This document shows, piece by piece, positions 5,979-6,038 of a stretch of 6,038 bases of DNA. The notes beneath the pieces are model-generated. The model saw only the letters and a program-made list of their open reading frames with translations. It was not told the DNA's origin and did not search any database. Positions within the stretch are counted from its first letter, which is position 1, and the number at the start of each line of letters is the position of its first letter. The position numbers were made by a program, and so were the translations under genes. Source of the DNA: DASZTV01 sp035548055 (GTDB taxonomy: Bacteria; Actinomycetota; Actinomycetes; JAFAQI01); assembly GCA_035548055.1 (NCBI GenBank), contig DASZTL010000046.1, positions 1 to 6,038 on the forward strand, read 5' to 3'.

Positions 5979-6038
5979 TCGCGAATGCGTTGAGCGCCGG
6001 CTTCCAGCGCATCGACCACCGGGATCGTCCTCGGCCGG
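5938..6038 (-). CDS. IS256-family (mutator type) transposase, C-terminal fragment
   Basis: The last 32 codons are visible on the minus strand before TAA at 5940-5938; the rest lies right of the window. They include RWSMRWKPALNAFAITFAGR followed by IVPSTTN. The pattern W-x-x-A-L-N-x-F-x-I-x-F-x-G-R-I near the C-terminus is characteristic of IS256-family DDE transposases, which move the element by a copy-out mechanism through a circular intermediate. The catalytic residues are outside the window, so it cannot be judged whether the enzyme is intact. Confidence 0.82.
   Translation of the reverse strand, partial: GRGRSRWSMRWKPALNAFAITFAGRIVPSTTN

Larger units (their letters stand above)
5903..6038 (-). 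mobile_element. IS256-family insertion sequence, transposase 3' end and terminal region (partial)
   Basis: The element begins where ATPase homology stops, at about 5901-5906, and continues past the right edge. Read on the minus strand it consists of the transposase C-terminus, a TAA stop, and some 35 non-coding bases ending in a terminus like TTACACCGAAGATCGGACAG. The transposase runs toward the ABC operon, so the two are convergent. The exact boundary and the target duplication (usually 8-9 bases for this family) cannot be fixed without the other end. If the boundary is after 5902, the candidate duplicated target would end in GCCCGGGT. The family call comes from the transposase tail, not from a matched IS entry. 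Confidence 0.8.

Overview
The window is GC-rich bacterial DNA, most likely from an actinomycete (Actinomycetota). The reasons are strong G/C bias at third codon positions, GTG (and probably TTG) starts, an actinobacterial-style cold-shock protein N-terminus, and a lipoprotein binding protein of a type I associate with actinobacterial amino-acid importers. The genus cannot be fixed from the sequence alone.

Layout. The left part is on the minus strand. At the left edge is the N-terminus of a cold-shock protein (1-68), with a 168-base leader or spacer upstream (69-236). Next come a DusB/NifR3-type tRNA-dihydrouridine synthase (237-1382) and a Maf-type nucleotide pyrophosphatase (1373-1990). maf precedes dus in transcription and the two genes overlap by 10 bases. 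A 37-base divergent spacer separates maf from a plus-strand operon: an aldehyde dehydrogenase (2028-3776), then a polar amino-acid-type ABC importer made of a lipoprotein substrate-binding protein (3788-4672), a permease (about 4678-5523) and an ATPase (from 5520). Spacings are 11 bases, about 5 bases and an ATGA overlap, so the four genes are probably co-transcribed.

The ATPase gene is broken. After about 128 codons its family sequence stops, before the ABC signature, Walker B and H-loop. The remaining bases (about 5903-6038) are the end of an IS256-family insertion sequence, whose transposase C-terminus is read on the minus strand. The permease also appears to have lost an ATG start: the junction reads ATAA where ATGA would be expected. 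Together these suggest that the importer part of the operon is damaged or decaying in this genome, although an ATPase encoded elsewhere could compensate.

How the genes may work together: the binding protein would capture a polar compound outside the membrane, the permease and ATPase would import it, and the dehydrogenase might oxidise an aldehyde derived from it. The last link rests only on gene order. I see no RNA gene, CRISPR array, phage module or clearly novel defence-type system. The most informative signals are the IS insertion and the altered permease start.
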